From assembly GCA_001800975.1 (NCBI GenBank), contig MGWK01000046.1:1-64000 (forward strand): 64,000 nt of DNA, given 5' to 3'. A program made the position numbers and the translations under genes. The stretch comes from Flavobacteria bacterium RIFCSPLOWO2_12_FULL_35_11 (lineage in GTDB: Bacteria; Bacteroidota; Bacteroidia; Flavobacteriales; Flavobacteriaceae). The notes beneath the pieces are model-generated. The model saw only the letters and a program-made list of their open reading frames with translations, was not told where the DNA came from and made no database searches. Shown here in pieces: positions 36,042 to 45,879 of the stretch (position 1 is the first letter of the stretch; each line of letters starts with the position of its first letter).

Positions 36042-36605
36042 TTAGTTGCGTAGCACGGTTATTTTACCTTTTTCATTGACCTTCAAAATAGTTGAAGATT
36101 TTTCATTCACTTCATTACGCTGCAAATTTACAACATAATCAACGCTATCCAAAATGGACTTTTCAATTTCATCAAAACTTTTAGGGGTAGGATTTCCGCT
36201 GATATTTGCAGAAGTGGAAACTATAGGTTTTCCGAACATACGAATCAATTCCCTGCAAAACTCATTTTGCACAATGCGAATAGCCACTGTGTCGTCAGCC
36301 GCCACCACGTTTTTGGCCAGTCCAACCGGATTGTCGTAAATAATGGTTGTTGGATTTTTTGTTTTTGACAGCAATTCTAAGACTGCTTTTGGAACTTTGG
36401 GAATGTATTTTTGAAGCATTTCGAAACTATCAACCAAAATAACCAAACTTTTGCTCTCTGAACGCTGTTTGATTTCAAAAACCTTGGCAACGGCTTCTTC
36501 GGAAGTCGCATCACAGCCAATTCCCCATACCGTATCGGTTGGATAAAGCAATAGCTTCTGTTGGTTCAATATTTTAAGGCTGTTCTTAATTTCGGCATCC
36601 ATCAT
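36042..36605 (-). CDS. tsaC: L-threonylcarbamoyladenylate synthase
   Basis: A 187-residue YrdC/Sua5-type enzyme making threonylcarbamoyl-AMP for t6A37 of tRNA. Visible are LLYPTDTVWGIGCDAT, KQRSESKSLVILV, NPTTIIYDNP, IVSTSANISGNPTPKSFDEI. It lacks the C-terminal Sua5 domain, so the short TsaC/YwlC-like form is present. It precedes the CCA enzyme gene by three bases, both acting on tRNA. Confidence 0.92.
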   Translation of the reverse strand: MMDAEIKNSLKILNQQKLLLYPTDTVWGIGCDATSEEAVAKVFEIKQRSESKSLVILVDSFEMLQKYIPKVPKAVLELLSKTKNPTTIIYDNPVGLAKNVVAADDTVAIRIVQNEFCRELIRMFGKPIVSTSANISGNPTPKSFDEIEKSILDSVDYVVNLQRNEVNEKSSTILKVNEKGKITVLRN

Positions 36606-36644
36606 TCAATAACTCAATTTTAGGTTGTTTTAAATTACGAAAAA

Positions 36645-37490
36645 TTACTTATAAAGTCCGATAAACTTTTTAAAATCCTTATAATAACAAGCAGACAGTG
36701 AACTCAATTTGTTTGAAAAGCTTAGCAATCGCCAGGAATTGTAATTTGAAATCCCTTTTATTATTTCATCTGCTTTCAATTTGGAAATATGAAATTTACT
36801 GATTATTTCAGGATTTACCCTGCCATAACCTTCAAACTTATTTACCTTATTTTTTGAGTGGATGATGCCCAGCCACAATCTTTTATTTTTTACCCTAACG
36901 ATATTTTTTTCATATTTCCAGGATCCGTGGCGGCTTCTGAACCAAACGGTTTTAAAATTATCCTCTTTCTTTTCTATCAGACTTATAAACGGATTGTACA
37001 AATGCTTTTGAAAACCCAATCGTATTTTTTCTCCAATTTGAAGCGTATAGCCATCAATTAAATCAATCGCAAGGTGATTTTGTTTGTCGAAATAACTTTG
37101 AATAACATCCACATAATCTTCATGAATGCTGTCGTCATTGTCCAATCTTGATGTAATGATATATTTTTCATTGTCCAGCAGTTTGATATTTTTGACGATT
37201 TCCGGCAAAAAATTAGGCATTCCGTCTATAAAAAACGGATAGAAATTATCATAAGATTTGCGGCATTCTTCCACTTTAATTTTATAGGATTCCGGCGTAT
37301 TCACATCAAAAAACACCAGCCATTTAAAATTTTGGTTGGACTGGTTTTTTACCGAACTGAAGCAAAAATTTTCAAATAAATCAAATCGTTCTTTCAGCCA
37401 TTCTTCGGTCAGTACCTTTTCCTTGTTTTTTGTGACGGTCCAATCGGTGGCCCTTAAATTGAATCGCGTAAGAATATAATGCTGAAACAT
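36645..37490 (-). CDS. Putative rhamnosyltransferase-type glycosyltransferase (PF11316-like)
   Basis: A 281-residue protein resembling the putative rhamnosyl transferase family: FQHYILTRFNLRATDW at the start, FKWLVFFDVNTPES, and the DxD-bearing ITSRLDNDDSIHEDYVDVIQ. It probably adds a sugar to a surface polysaccharide or glycoprotein in the cytoplasm. The next gene upstream, a TagF-like transferase, is on the same strand 54 bases away, and the two are likely an operon. Confidence 0.75.
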   Translation of the reverse strand: MFQHYILTRFNLRATDWTVTKNKEKVLTEEWLKERFDLFENFCFSSVKNQSNQNFKWLVFFDVNTPESYKIKVEECRKSYDNFYPFFIDGMPNFLPEIVKNIKLLDNEKYIITSRLDNDDSIHEDYVDVIQSYFDKQNHLAIDLIDGYTLQIGEKIRLGFQKHLYNPFISLIEKKEDNFKTVWFRSRHGSWKYEKNIVRVKNKRLWLGIIHSKNKVNKFEGYGRVNPEIISKFHISKLKADEIIKGISNYNSWRLLSFSNKLSSLSACYYKDFKKFIGLYK

Positions 37491-37544
37491 GGGTTGATTT
37501 TGTTATATTTTATTGAAATGTAAGGTCATAAAAACAAACCTGAT

Positions 37545-38585
37545 TTAAAACTTAAAGTAATTCAGCTTCTTTCTCATTTTAAATTTCCTTAGCAGATTCA
37601 GCGGTTTTTTCTTTAAGTAAGACCTGTCTTTCTCTAAAAAAGCCAAAGTTGCATCCACAATTCTTTTGCTTGATTTTCCATCTCTGTAAGGATGCGTAAA
37701 TTCAATATATGCATCAATCTCCTTCATCACTTCCTTAGGATACGTAAATGCTTTTTCTATGATTTTTTCAATATCCTCCACCTTTTCAATATTCATTAAA
37801 TGAGGCATCGGTTTGGTATTTCTGAAAGTTACCACCGGTTTTCGCTGCAATATGAATTCAGGTATGGCCGATGTGGTGTCGGAAAACATCACATCCGCTA
37901 TTTTTAAAATAGGAATAATATCGGTGGTGTCGAAATACTTCAGATTTTCGTTTTCCAGATTTTTGAATTTTTCAACAATGGAAGGATCCATCATTGGGTG
38001 AAGAATCACCAAAAATTGCCATTTTCCCAAAAGTGACAATCTTTTTATTTCATCATAAACTTCAGGGATTTTGGCCAAGCTGTATCGTGTAGTAAAGGTT
38101 GAAGAAATAAGCACCGTTGGCTTTTCGTTAATTCTTTGCATCGTATTGGTTTCTTCAAACAAGGGATCCACTTTTGACCAGCCGGTTTCCACCACTTCAA
38201 AATAGCCGTGTTTCTTTTTTAACTCATTAAAAGGACCTGTTGTAGACGGACCCTGGGTGCAATACAAATCGAAAAATCCCCTGATTCTGAAATGTCCCTT
38301 TTTAAAACTCCATTTATTAACCAAAAAACCATGAAAAATTTCAACTTTGATTCCGGGAAAAAAATGAGGAACCGAATCTGTGGCCACCAAAACAATGTGC
38401 GGATTGTAATCCATAACCTCCTGCACTGTTTCCAACAATTCTTCCTCGTCTGTCAGATACTTTTTTGCGTTTTCAGATTCAGAAAACCATTTTACTTCAT
38501 AGCCCCTTTCCCTTATTTCTTTTTGAAGCGGTTTGCCAATAGGAATGCTGTATCCTTGCGAAATATGAATTAAAAATCGTTTCAT
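37545..38585 (-). CDS. CDP-glycerol glycerophosphotransferase (TagF)-like protein
   Basis: A 346-residue GT-B-like protein resembling the TagB/TagF family: IEIFHG-type loop seen as VEIFHGFLVNKW, LVILHPMMDPS, and the C-terminal IADVMFSDTTSAIPEFILQRKPVV with SFRNT-like VTFRNTKPM. In Gram-negatives these enzymes transfer glycerol phosphate or sugars in capsule or O-antigen synthesis. A TATCTTTG element lies 22 bases upstream. Confidence 0.8.
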   Translation of the reverse strand: MKRFLIHISQGYSIPIGKPLQKEIRERGYEVKWFSESENAKKYLTDEEELLETVQEVMDYNPHIVLVATDSVPHFFPGIKVEIFHGFLVNKWSFKKGHFRIRGFFDLYCTQGPSTTGPFNELKKKHGYFEVVETGWSKVDPLFEETNTMQRINEKPTVLISSTFTTRYSLAKIPEVYDEIKRLSLLGKWQFLVILHPMMDPSIVEKFKNLENENLKYFDTTDIIPILKIADVMFSDTTSAIPEFILQRKPVVTFRNTKPMPHLMNIEKVEDIEKIIEKAFTYPKEVMKEIDAYIEFTHPYRDGKSSKRIVDATLAFLEKDRSYLKKKPLNLLRKFKMRKKLNYFKF

Positions 38586-38607
38586 TTATGTGGAATAAAA
38601 TTTTTAA

Positions 38608-38615
38608 CAAAGATA
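38608..38615 (-). promoter_or_regulatory. -7 promoter element, TagF-like gene
   Basis: TATCTTTG on the minus strand, 22 bases before the ATG at 38585; matches TAnnTTTG. Confidence 0.45.
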
Positions 38616-38621
38616 TAAAAA

Positions 38622-39437
38622 TTATACCGCCACATCATTTTCTCGAAGCGCATCATTTAATGATGTTTTTTTGTCGGTGCTTTCCTTGCGTTGCCCAATA
38701 ATTAAGGCACAAGGAACCTGATAGTCGCCTGCAGGAAATTTTTTGGTATAACTTCCCGGAATGACCACAGAGCGCGCCGGAACGTATCCTTTAATAATTT
38801 TAGGTTCGCTGCCTGTTACGTCTATTATTTTAGTGGAACCTGTAAGCACCACATTGGCGCCCAAAACAGCTTCCCTTTCCACGCGAATTCCTTCCACCAC
38901 AATACAGCGTGAACCCACGAAAACATTGTCTTCAATTATCACTGGCGCTGCCTGTAAAGGTTCCAAAACGCCGCCAATGCCAACGCCACCGCTCAAATGC
39001 ACATTTTTGCCAATTTGGGCGCAGCTTCCAACGGTTGCCCAAGTGTCGACCATCGTGCCTTCATCAATATATGCCCCAATATTTACATAGCTGGGCATTA
39101 AAATAGTTCCTGCAGAAATGTAGGAGCCATAACGTGCCACAGCATGTGGCACCACGCGGATTCCTTTTTCTTTATAGCCTCTTTTTAAAGGTATTTTATC
39201 GTGATATTCAAAAATTCCCACTTCAAAAGTTTCCATTTTTTGAATAGGAAAATACAGCACCACGGCTTTTTTTATCCATTCATTTACCTGCCATCCATTT
39301 TCTGTTGGTTCCGCAACCCTTAAAACTCCTCTATCCAACAAATCAACAACTTCGCGAATAGCGTTTTGGGTAATTTCTTCTTTTAACAATTCCCTGTTTT
39401 CCCAAGCTTGTGCTATGAGTTCTTTAAGTGCTTTCAT
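38622..39437 (-). CDS. dapD: 2,3,4,5-tetrahydropyridine-2,6-dicarboxylate N-succinyltransferase
   Basis: A 271-residue left-handed beta-helix acyltransferase in the succinylase branch of lysine/diaminopimelate synthesis, using succinyl-CoA. Seen are AWENRELL at the start, RVVPHAVARYGSYI, MPSYVNIGAYIDEGTMVDTWATVGS and GGVGIGGVLEPLQA. The ATG at 39437 gives the usual MKALKELIAQAWENR; a promoter element lies inside the longer open frame upstream. It is divergent from ruvX. Confidence 0.95.
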   Translation of the reverse strand: MKALKELIAQAWENRELLKEEITQNAIREVVDLLDRGVLRVAEPTENGWQVNEWIKKAVVLYFPIQKMETFEVGIFEYHDKIPLKRGYKEKGIRVVPHAVARYGSYISAGTILMPSYVNIGAYIDEGTMVDTWATVGSCAQIGKNVHLSGGVGIGGVLEPLQAAPVIIEDNVFVGSRCIVVEGIRVEREAVLGANVVLTGSTKIIDVTGSEPKIIKGYVPARSVVIPGSYTKKFPAGDYQVPCALIIGQRKESTDKKTSLNDALRENDVAV

Positions 39438-39459
39438 TCCTTTAAATTTCTGTTCAGCA

Positions 39460-39467
39460 CAAATATA
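39460..39467 (-). promoter_or_regulatory. -7 promoter element, dapD
   Basis: TATATTTG on the minus strand, 22 bases before the dapD ATG at 39437, back to back with the ruvX element at 39501-39508. Confidence 0.6.
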
Positions 39468-39500
39468 TTGCTTTAAAAAAAAATTTCCGTCCAAAATACC

Positions 39501-39508
39501 TAAATTTG
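39501..39508 (+). promoter_or_regulatory. -7 promoter element, ruvX
   Basis: TAAATTTG matches TAnnTTTG and lies 27 bases before the TTG at 39536. Its own TTG is in frame with ruvX and could be mistaken for the start. Confidence 0.6.
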
Positions 39509-39535
39509 CACAACTTTATTAATTATGTTAACATT

Positions 39536-39952
39536 TTGGCGCGGATTTTAGCTTTGGATTACGGTGAAAAAAGGACGGGAATCGCCATAACGGACGAATT
39601 GCAAATTATTGCTTCCGGGTTGACCACTGTTGAAACAAAAAACATTTTTTCATTTTTAACAGATTATTTAAAAAAGGAAAAAGTCGAGTTGTTTTTGGTT
39701 GGCGAACCCAAACAAATGAACAATGCCGAAAGTGAAAGCGAACAATTTATCAGGCCATTTGTCGAAAAATTAAGTCTGACGTTCCCTAAAATCCCAATAA
39801 AACGCGTGGATGAACGTTTTACTTCAAAAATGGCTTTTCAATCGATGATTGACAGCGGCTTGAAGAAAAAACAACGGCAAAACAAATCGCTTATTGACGA
39901 AATCAGCGCAACGATTATATTGCAGACTTATTTATATTCAGAAAAAAAATGA
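39536..39952 (+). CDS. ruvX: Holliday junction resolvase-like / pre-16S rRNA nuclease YqgF
   Basis: A 138-residue RNase H-fold protein: MARILALDYGEKRTGIAITD with the catalytic Asp, VGEPKQMNN, VDERFTSKMA and the last acidic motif in KSLIDEISATIILQTYL. The family matures the 5' end of 16S rRNA and may act on Holliday junctions. The start is set at the TTG 39536, which yields the family's MARILALDYG and lies downstream of the promoter element; no ATG is in frame. The stop overlaps the next ATG by four bases. Confidence 0.9.
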   Translation: MARILALDYGEKRTGIAITDELQIIASGLTTVETKNIFSFLTDYLKKEKVELFLVGEPKQMNNAESESEQFIRPFVEKLSLTFPKIPIKRVDERFTSKMAFQSMIDSGLKKKQRQNKSLIDEISATIILQTYLYSEKK

Positions 39953-40602
39953 TTCGGAAAATCAACGTATTTATCAGAAGAAAATTTAGAAGAATTTTCC
40001 AGGACCAGCTCTGCAAAAAGGATATTGAACTTTTAAAGAATAAAAAATTCGTCATCATTGCAAACAATTGTTGGGGTGGTGAAATTTATAGTTGGTTTAA
40101 AAGGCCTTATAATTCGCCATTTGTCGGACTTTATCTTCACGGTCCCTGCTTTGTGAAATTGCTTTCAAATTTCAACCATTATATGTCCCAGGAATTAAAA
40201 TTTGTCAATTCCACCGAATATTCAGCCATTGTGCCCAATTATCCGGTAGCGCTGTTAGACGACGTGGAAATCCACTTTTTGCATTATAAATCGGAAAATG
40301 AAGCCCGGGAAAAATGGACCCGCAGAACTTCCAGAATGTTGGAGGAATCCAATTTGGACAACTATTTTTTTAAAATTTGTGATTTAAATGGCGGATGTGA
40401 AAACGTTTTGAAAAAATTCCACAACCTTCCCTTCAGAAATAAAGTATCATTTGGCGTAAAAAATTATGCCTCGCTAAAAGATAAAAATCACATCAAGATT
40501 AAGGAATCGGGCAAAAATAAAGGGCTGCATGTACCGAACGGCGTAAAACTGTTTAAGCTCACCTTTTTATATTTTGACATTCCAAAATGGTTAACTAATT
40601 AA
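39949..40602 (+). CDS. DUF1919 family protein (exopolysaccharide-associated)
   Basis: A 217-residue protein matching the pattern of DUF1919: FVIIANNCWGGEIYSWF, SPFVGLYLHGPCFVKLLSNF, YPVALLDDVEIHFLHYKSE, WTRRTSRM. Family members are linked to exopolysaccharide synthesis and may be transferases, with no proven activity. It overlaps the ruvX stop, so it is translated from the same mRNA, an unusual partner for a nuclease gene. Confidence 0.8.
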   Translation: MIRKINVFIRRKFRRIFQDQLCKKDIELLKNKKFVIIANNCWGGEIYSWFKRPYNSPFVGLYLHGPCFVKLLSNFNHYMSQELKFVNSTEYSAIVPNYPVALLDDVEIHFLHYKSENEAREKWTRRTSRMLEESNLDNYFFKICDLNGGCENVLKKFHNLPFRNKVSFGVKNYASLKDKNHIKIKESGKNKGLHVPNGVKLFKLTFLYFDIPKWLTN

Positions 40603-40608
40603 TTTTTC

Positions 40609-40637
40609 TTTGTTTTAGAAAATCTTTTGTAATTTTG
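40609..40637 (+). promoter_or_regulatory. -33/-7 promoter of def
   Basis: TTTG (40609-40612) and TAATTTTG (40630-40637) are spaced by 17 bases, the best full match to the Bacteroidota TTTG/TAnnTTTG promoter in the window. It lies 18 bases before the def ATG at 40656. Confidence 0.7.
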
Positions 40638-40655
40638 CAAACCAAAAAAAAGAGT

Positions 40656-41243
40656 ATGATATTACCGATTATAGCTTATGGCGATCCTGTTTTGAGAAAA
40701 ATGGGAGTTGATATTGACAAAGAGTATCCAAATTTAAATGAACTCATTGAAAATATGAAAGAAACCATGATAAATGCCCGCGGCGTCGGATTGGCAGCGC
40801 CACAAATTGGCAAAGCTATCAGGCTTTTTATTGTGGACACGTCTCCTTTTGGGGAAGATGAAGATTTAAGCGACAAAGAGCGCGCCTATTTGGGCAGCTT
40901 CAAAAAAATATTTATCAATGCCAAAATCCTTAGTGAAGAAGGAGTTGAATGGGCTTTTAATGAAGGATGCCTAAGCATTCCGCACATTACGGAAGATGTT
41001 TTCAGAAAGGAAAAAATCACCCTTGAATATTTTGATGAAAATTTTGAAAAACACACTGAAGTAATTGACGGTATGGCGGCAAGAGTGATACAACATGAAT
41101 ATGACCACATCGAAGGTGTGTTGTTTATTGATAAAATCGCCTCATTAACAAAACGACTGATTAAAAAGAAACTGGAAAATATTTCAAAAGGACTTGTAAA
41201 CACCGATTACAAAATGAAATTTTATACAGTGAAGAAGAAGTAG
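40656..41243 (+). CDS. def: Peptide deformylase
   Basis: A 195-residue metalloenzyme that removes the formyl group from nascent proteins. All three motifs are present: GVGLAAPQIG, EGCLSIP with the metal-binding Cys, and QHEYDHIEGVLF with HExxH-like QHEYDH. The ATG at 40656 gives MILPIIAYGDPVLRK; a TTG seven codons upstream lies inside the promoter element and is not used. No fmt gene is adjacent. Confidence 0.96.
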   Translation: MILPIIAYGDPVLRKMGVDIDKEYPNLNELIENMKETMINARGVGLAAPQIGKAIRLFIVDTSPFGEDEDLSDKERAYLGSFKKIFINAKILSEEGVEWAFNEGCLSIPHITEDVFRKEKITLEYFDENFEKHTEVIDGMAARVIQHEYDHIEGVLFIDKIASLTKRLIKKKLENISKGLVNTDYKMKFYTVKKK

Positions 41244-41298
41244 AAAACTTTCAACTTTTCAACGAATAAAAGATTAAACAGATAATAAAAAATAAAAA

Positions 41299-41718
41299 AT
41301 GGAATTAAAAGACATTGTAGCCATCAACGGAAAACCGGGATTGTATGAGATTAAAGCGCAATCAAAAGGCGGAATCATCGTGGAATCATTAATTGACTCA
41401 AAAAGAATTCCCATCACCGTAACGCACAATATTAGTGCCTTGAATGAAATTGCCATTTACACTTATGAAGAAGAAATTCCGTTACGCATTGTTTTAAAAT
41501 CAATTGGCGAAAAAGAAAACGGAAAAGAAGCGTTAAGCCATAAAGAAAACGATAAAGTACTGACTTCCTATTTCAGGGAAGTTTTGCCAAATTTTGATGA
41601 AGAACGTGTTTATACCTCAAACATTAAAAAAATAGTGCAATGGTATAATTTATTGGCTTCAAAAAATTTCGATTTCGCTGCCATTAAAGAAGTGGAAGAG
41701 GAAACCAAAGAAGCCTAA
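41299..41718 (+). CDS. DUF5606 family protein
   Basis: A 139-residue Bacteroidota protein of DUF5606: MELKDIVAINGKPGLYEIKAQ, GGIIVESLIDSKRIPIT, YTYEEEIPLRIVLKSI. The N-terminal 55 residues suggest a small barrel and the rest is helical. Function unknown. Its TAA is followed at once by the mazG ATG, so it is co-transcribed with mazG, and the 55-base gap to def suggests a def-DUF5606-mazG operon. Confidence 0.88.
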   Translation: MELKDIVAINGKPGLYEIKAQSKGGIIVESLIDSKRIPITVTHNISALNEIAIYTYEEEIPLRIVLKSIGEKENGKEALSHKENDKVLTSYFREVLPNFDEERVYTSNIKKIVQWYNLLASKNFDFAAIKEVEEETKEA

Positions 41719-42501
41719 ATGATGAATACCCGGGAACAACAACTCCAAGCTTTTGGCCGATTGCTGGATATTATGGACGAGTTGCGCTTAAAATGCCCGT
41801 GGGACAAAAAACAAACTTTTGAATCGCTTCGTCATCTAACCATTGAGGAAACTTATGAATTGGGTGATGCCATACTGGACAACGACCTTCAAGAAATTAA
41901 AAAAGAACTGGGTGATTTAATGCTTCACCTGGTTTTTTATGCAAAAATTGGTTCTGAAACCAACGATTTCGACATTGGCGATGTCGCCAATTCAATTTCC
42001 GAAAAACTGATTCACCGCCATCCGCACATTTATGGCGACGTGGTTGTGAAAGATGACGAAGAAGTAAAACAAAACTGGGAAAAATTAAAACTGCAGGAAG
42101 GAAAGACTTCCGTTTTGGAAGGCGTTCCAAAAGCGCTTCCCGCCATGGTAAAAGCCAGCAGAATTCAGGAAAAAGTTGCCGGAGTGGGATTTGACTGGGA
42201 AAAACCTGAGCAAGTCTGGGAAAAGGTTCAGGAAGAAATGAATGAATTAAATGCAGAACTTGTCAAAGGAAATACCGACGCCATAGAATCAGAATTTGGA
42301 GATGTCCTGTTTTCGCTGATTAACTATGCGCGATTTATCAAGGTAAATCCGGAAAATGCGCTGGAGCGCACCAATAAAAAATTTATCGGCCGCTTTCAGT
42401 TTTTGGAAAACGAAGCCAAAAAAATCAACAAGTCACTACACGATATGTCGCTTGCCGAAATGGACGTATTTTGGAACGAAGCCAAAAAATTAGATAAATA
42501 A
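41719..42501 (+). CDS. mazG: Nucleoside triphosphate pyrophosphohydrolase
   Basis: A 260-residue two-domain MazG that hydrolyses NTPs to NMP and PPi, a house-cleaning enzyme that may also affect ppGpp. Each half carries the helical EExxE..D motif: RLKCPWDKKQTFESLRHLT with EETYE and ELGDLMLHLVFYA, then VQEEMNELNAEL with EFGDVLFSLINYA. Two ATGs in tandem (MMNTREQQ) make the exact start uncertain by one codon. Confidence 0.94.
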   Translation: MMNTREQQLQAFGRLLDIMDELRLKCPWDKKQTFESLRHLTIEETYELGDAILDNDLQEIKKELGDLMLHLVFYAKIGSETNDFDIGDVANSISEKLIHRHPHIYGDVVVKDDEEVKQNWEKLKLQEGKTSVLEGVPKALPAMVKASRIQEKVAGVGFDWEKPEQVWEKVQEEMNELNAELVKGNTDAIESEFGDVLFSLINYARFIKVNPENALERTNKKFIGRFQFLENEAKKINKSLHDMSLAEMDVFWNEAKKLDK

Positions 42502-42549
42502 CCAACGTTGTTCTCAAAATTTGCTAAATTGGTATTTCAAATTGGTCAA

Positions 42550-43281
42550 ATGGAAAAAATACTTATTATTACCGGTGGCAGCAAGGGTTTAGGCCTTGGC
42601 TTGGCAAAAGAATATCATAAAAACGGCTACAGGGTCATTTCAATTTCAAGAAGCAAGGCGGAAAAATTATACTTTGAAGAGCAATACCAATGCAATTTAA
42701 GCAAAGGCGAAACCATTGAAAGCGCTCTCGCTGAAATATTCTCGCATCTCGACAAAAATAACACAAAACAGTTGACACTCATCAACAATGCTGGCGATTT
42801 GGGGACCGTAAATACCCTTGAAAATTTGACGCCTACAGAAATCAGCTATACCATTCAGGTAAATTTAACAGCACCTATGATTTTAAGTTCCCAGTTCATT
42901 AAATTGTCGAAAGACTGGAACTGCAAAAAGCAAATTTTTAATATTTCATCGGGTGCCGCAATAAATCCTTACGAAAGCTGGGTGATGTATTGCGCTTCAA
43001 AAGCCGGATTGGACATGATGACCAAGGTGGTTTCAAAAGAACAAAAAGAATTGGCAAACGGCGTTTCCATTGTTTCGATTTATCCTGGAATCGTTGATAC
43101 CGATATGCAGGAAAAAGCAAGGAATACCCCAAAAGAACACTTTAAAGCGGTACAGCGGTTCATTGATTTCTATGAACACGGCGATTTATTTTCTCCGGAA
43201 CAGGTTGCCAAAAAGATTTATCATTTGGATGTTGAAGGCGAATTAAAAAGCGGAAATATTTTAGATGTCAGGAATGTATAA
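42550..43281 (+). CDS. SDR family oxidoreductase, sepiapterin reductase-like
   Basis: A 243-residue short-chain dehydrogenase: TGGSKGLGLGLAKEY (7-21), INNAGDLG, the catalytic Ser in FNISSGAAINPYESW and YCASKAGLD with Tyr and Lys, then IYPGIVDTDMQ. The layout resembles sepiapterin/benzil reductases; substrate unknown. The ATG at 42550 is preferred because it opens at the first strand of the Rossmann fold. It ends at a strong terminator shared with lon. Confidence 0.87.
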   Translation: MEKILIITGGSKGLGLGLAKEYHKNGYRVISISRSKAEKLYFEEQYQCNLSKGETIESALAEIFSHLDKNNTKQLTLINNAGDLGTVNTLENLTPTEISYTIQVNLTAPMILSSQFIKLSKDWNCKKQIFNISSGAAINPYESWVMYCASKAGLDMMTKVVSKEQKELANGVSIVSIYPGIVDTDMQEKARNTPKEHFKAVQRFIDFYEHGDLFSPEQVAKKIYHLDVEGELKSGNILDVRNV

Positions 43282-43316
43282 AAAAAGGCTGCCAAAAATT
43301 ATGGCAGCCTTTTTTT
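43281..43316. terminator. Bidirectional terminator between the SDR gene and lon
   Basis: AAAAAAGGCTGCCA, loop AAAATTA, TGGCAGCCTTTTTT: a perfect GC-rich stem with A and T tracts, between convergent genes, overlapping the last base of the SDR stop codon. Confidence 0.92.
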
Positions 43317-43337
43317 GATGGTATAATTTACAGAAAT

Positions 43338-45821
43338 TTAGGTGGTTGGTTTAACAATCGGTGTGATTGTTAAATTTTTTGCATTTTTAACTTTCTCGTT
43401 GGTCAAGGCAATGTCAATCACTTCTTTCATCGTGTTCACATAATGAAATTTCAAACCTTTTAAATAGGATTCCTTAATTTCCTCAATATCTTTTTTATTT
43501 TCGATACAAAGCACTATTTCTTTGATATTGGCGCGTTTTGCGGCCAGTATTTTCTCTTTGATTCCGCCAACAGGCAACACTTTTCCACGCAATGTTATTT
43601 CACCGGTCATCGCCAATTTGGCTTTCACCCTGCGTTGCGTAAATACGGAAACTATGGAAGTCAGCAAAGCAACTCCGGCACTTGGTCCGTCTTTTGGTGT
43701 TGCGCCTTCCGGCACGTGAATATGTATTTTATATTCATCCAGCAGTTTTGGATCGATGCCAAAATCGCTTGCATTTGCCCTGATGTATTCCATCGCAATG
43801 GTTGCCGATTCTTTCATCACATCACCCAACATTCCGGTAATGGTAAGACCTTTTCCCTTGGAAATGATGGATTCAATAAATAAAATATCGCCTCCAACAC
43901 TTGTCCATGCCAAGCCAGTCACAACGCCCGCAATCTCATTGGTTTCGTATTTGTCTCGTTCCATATGAGAAGGTCCCAATACTTTTTCAATAATTTCTGT
44001 GGTAATGTTTACCACATATTCTTCTTCCATGGCAATTGATTTTGCCGCATAACGCACTATTTTGGCAATTTGTTTTTCCAATCCCCTAACGCCGGATTCA
44101 CGGGTATAAGCTTCCACAATTTTTTCCAATTGTTTTTTTCCAATTTGCAAATGCGCACTTGTCAATCCGTGTTCTTTTAACTGTTTCGGCAACAAATGAC
44201 GTTTGGCAATTTCAATTTTTTCTTCCGTGGTATAGCCTGAAACATTGATGATTTCCATACGGTCGCGCAAAGCCCAAGGAATGGTTGACAAACTGTTTGC
44301 CGTGGCGATAAACAACACTTTGGACAGGTCATAGTCCAACTCTAAATAATTGTCGTAGAATGTGGTGTTTTGTTCAGGATCCAGCACTTCCAACATGGCA
44401 GAAGACGGATCTCCGTTATGGCTTGAAGAACCCATTTTATCTATTTCATCCAACACAAAAACCGGATTTGAAGTGCCTGCCTTTTTCATATCTTTAATGA
44501 TCCGGCCAGGCATGGCGCCAATATACGTTTTTCTGTGGCCTCTAATTTCAGCTTCATCTCGCAAACCTCCCAAAGACATGCGGATATATTTTCTGCCAAG
44601 TGCTTCAGCAACCGATTTTCCCAAAGAAGTTTTGCCTACACCCGGAGGACCGTACAAACAAATAATCGGGGATTTCATATCGCCTCTCAATTTCAATACT
44701 GCCAAATGCTCAATAATGCGTTCCTTTACTTTTTCCAATCCGAAATGATCTCTGTCCAGTATTCTTTGGGCCCTTTTTAAATCGAATTTGTCTTCAGAAT
44801 ATTCATTCCAAGGCAATTCCAGCAACAGGTCCAAATAATTTCGCTGCACAGAATATTCCGCAACCTGCGGATTCATGCGTTGCAAGCGTCCCAATTCTTT
44901 CTCAAACGTTTCTTTTACTTCATCATTCCATTTCTTCGCTTTCGCCCTTTCGCGCATTTCTTCCAATTCTTCATCGTACGAAACACCGCCCAATTCTTCC
45001 TGAATTGTTTTTAATTGTTGATTTAAGTAATATTCACGTTGCTGCTGATCCATATCAGAACGTGTTTTAGACTGAATATCATTGCGCAAAGCCAATCTTT
45101 GCAATTCAATATCCATCTTTTTTAAGGTCAGCAATGCCCTTTCTTTCAAGTTATCGGATTGCAATAATTCTTGCTTCTCCTCCACTTTTAAATTCATATT
45201 TGAAGAAACAAAATTGATCAAAAACGGGTTGCTCTCAATATTTTTAATGGCGAATGTGGCTTCGGAAGGTAAGTTCGGATTCTCTTTTATGATGCGCACC
45301 GCCATCTCTTTGATGGATTCAATAATGGCTTCAAATTCGGGTTCCTTTTCTTCCGAACGATCTTCAATGCGTTCTTTTGTGGTCGCCTGCATATAGGGTT
45401 TTTCCTGAACAAAAGCGTCGATTTCAAAACGCTTTTTGCCTTGGATAATGACTGTTGTATTTCCGTCGGGCATTTTCAGCATTCGTAAAATACGGGCCAC
45501 CGTGCCCACTTTATAAATATCGTTGGTGCTTGGATCTTCGATGCTTTCATCTTTTTGCGCAACCACCCCAATAATTTTATTTCCCTTATACGCTTCCTCT
45601 ATCAATCGAATCGACTTGTCGCGGCCTGCGGTAATTGGAATTACAACACCCGGAAACAACACCGTATTTCGCAAAGGCAATATGGGCAATACAGACGGAA
45701 TGTCCTCATTATTTATTTCTTCTTCATCTTCCGGAGTCATCAATGGAATCAAATCAGCATCCTCATCTAACATGTGCTGTAATGACAGATTGTCCAGTTT
45801 AAAAAATTTCGATTTGCTCAT
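43338..45821 (-). CDS. lon: ATP-dependent protease La
   Basis: An 827-residue LonA protease that degrades misfolded and regulatory proteins in the cytoplasm. It has an N-terminal substrate domain (about 40-240; [17 protein letters not shown]), an AAA+ domain with Walker [10 protein letters not shown] and Walker [10 protein letters not shown], and the C-terminal protease with the catalytic Ser in KDGPSAGVA and Lys in the [13 protein letters not shown] segment. A TAATTTTG promoter element lies about 60 bases upstream; no heat-shock (CIRCE-like) element was noticed. Confidence 0.97.
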   Translation of the reverse strand: MSKSKFFKLDNLSLQHMLDEDADLIPLMTPEDEEEINNEDIPSVLPILPLRNTVLFPGVVIPITAGRDKSIRLIEEAYKGNKIIGVVAQKDESIEDPSTNDIYKVGTVARILRMLKMPDGNTTVIIQGKKRFEIDAFVQEKPYMQATTKERIEDRSEEKEPEFEAIIESIKEMAVRIIKENPNLPSEATFAIKNIESNPFLINFVSSNMNLKVEEKQELLQSDNLKERALLTLKKMDIELQRLALRNDIQSKTRSDMDQQQREYYLNQQLKTIQEELGGVSYDEELEEMRERAKAKKWNDEVKETFEKELGRLQRMNPQVAEYSVQRNYLDLLLELPWNEYSEDKFDLKRAQRILDRDHFGLEKVKERIIEHLAVLKLRGDMKSPIICLYGPPGVGKTSLGKSVAEALGRKYIRMSLGGLRDEAEIRGHRKTYIGAMPGRIIKDMKKAGTSNPVFVLDEIDKMGSSSHNGDPSSAMLEVLDPEQNTTFYDNYLELDYDLSKVLFIATANSLSTIPWALRDRMEIINVSGYTTEEKIEIAKRHLLPKQLKEHGLTSAHLQIGKKQLEKIVEAYTRESGVRGLEKQIAKIVRYAAKSIAMEEEYVVNITTEIIEKVLGPSHMERDKYETNEIAGVVTGLAWTSVGGDILFIESIISKGKGLTITGMLGDVMKESATIAMEYIRANASDFGIDPKLLDEYKIHIHVPEGATPKDGPSAGVALLTSIVSVFTQRRVKAKLAMTGEITLRGKVLPVGGIKEKILAAKRANIKEIVLCIENKKDIEEIKESYLKGLKFHYVNTMKEVIDIALTNEKVKNAKNLTITPIVKPTT

Positions 45822-45879
45822 AGTATTTTATTGGGTCATTTTGTCATTAATAATTTCTTGACTTAAAAAGTGATTTATG

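Noticed and set aside
43522-45861. Several long open frames on the plus strand opposite lon
   Set aside because: They mirror the codon pattern of lon on the other strand; none has protein-like composition or its own promoter element.
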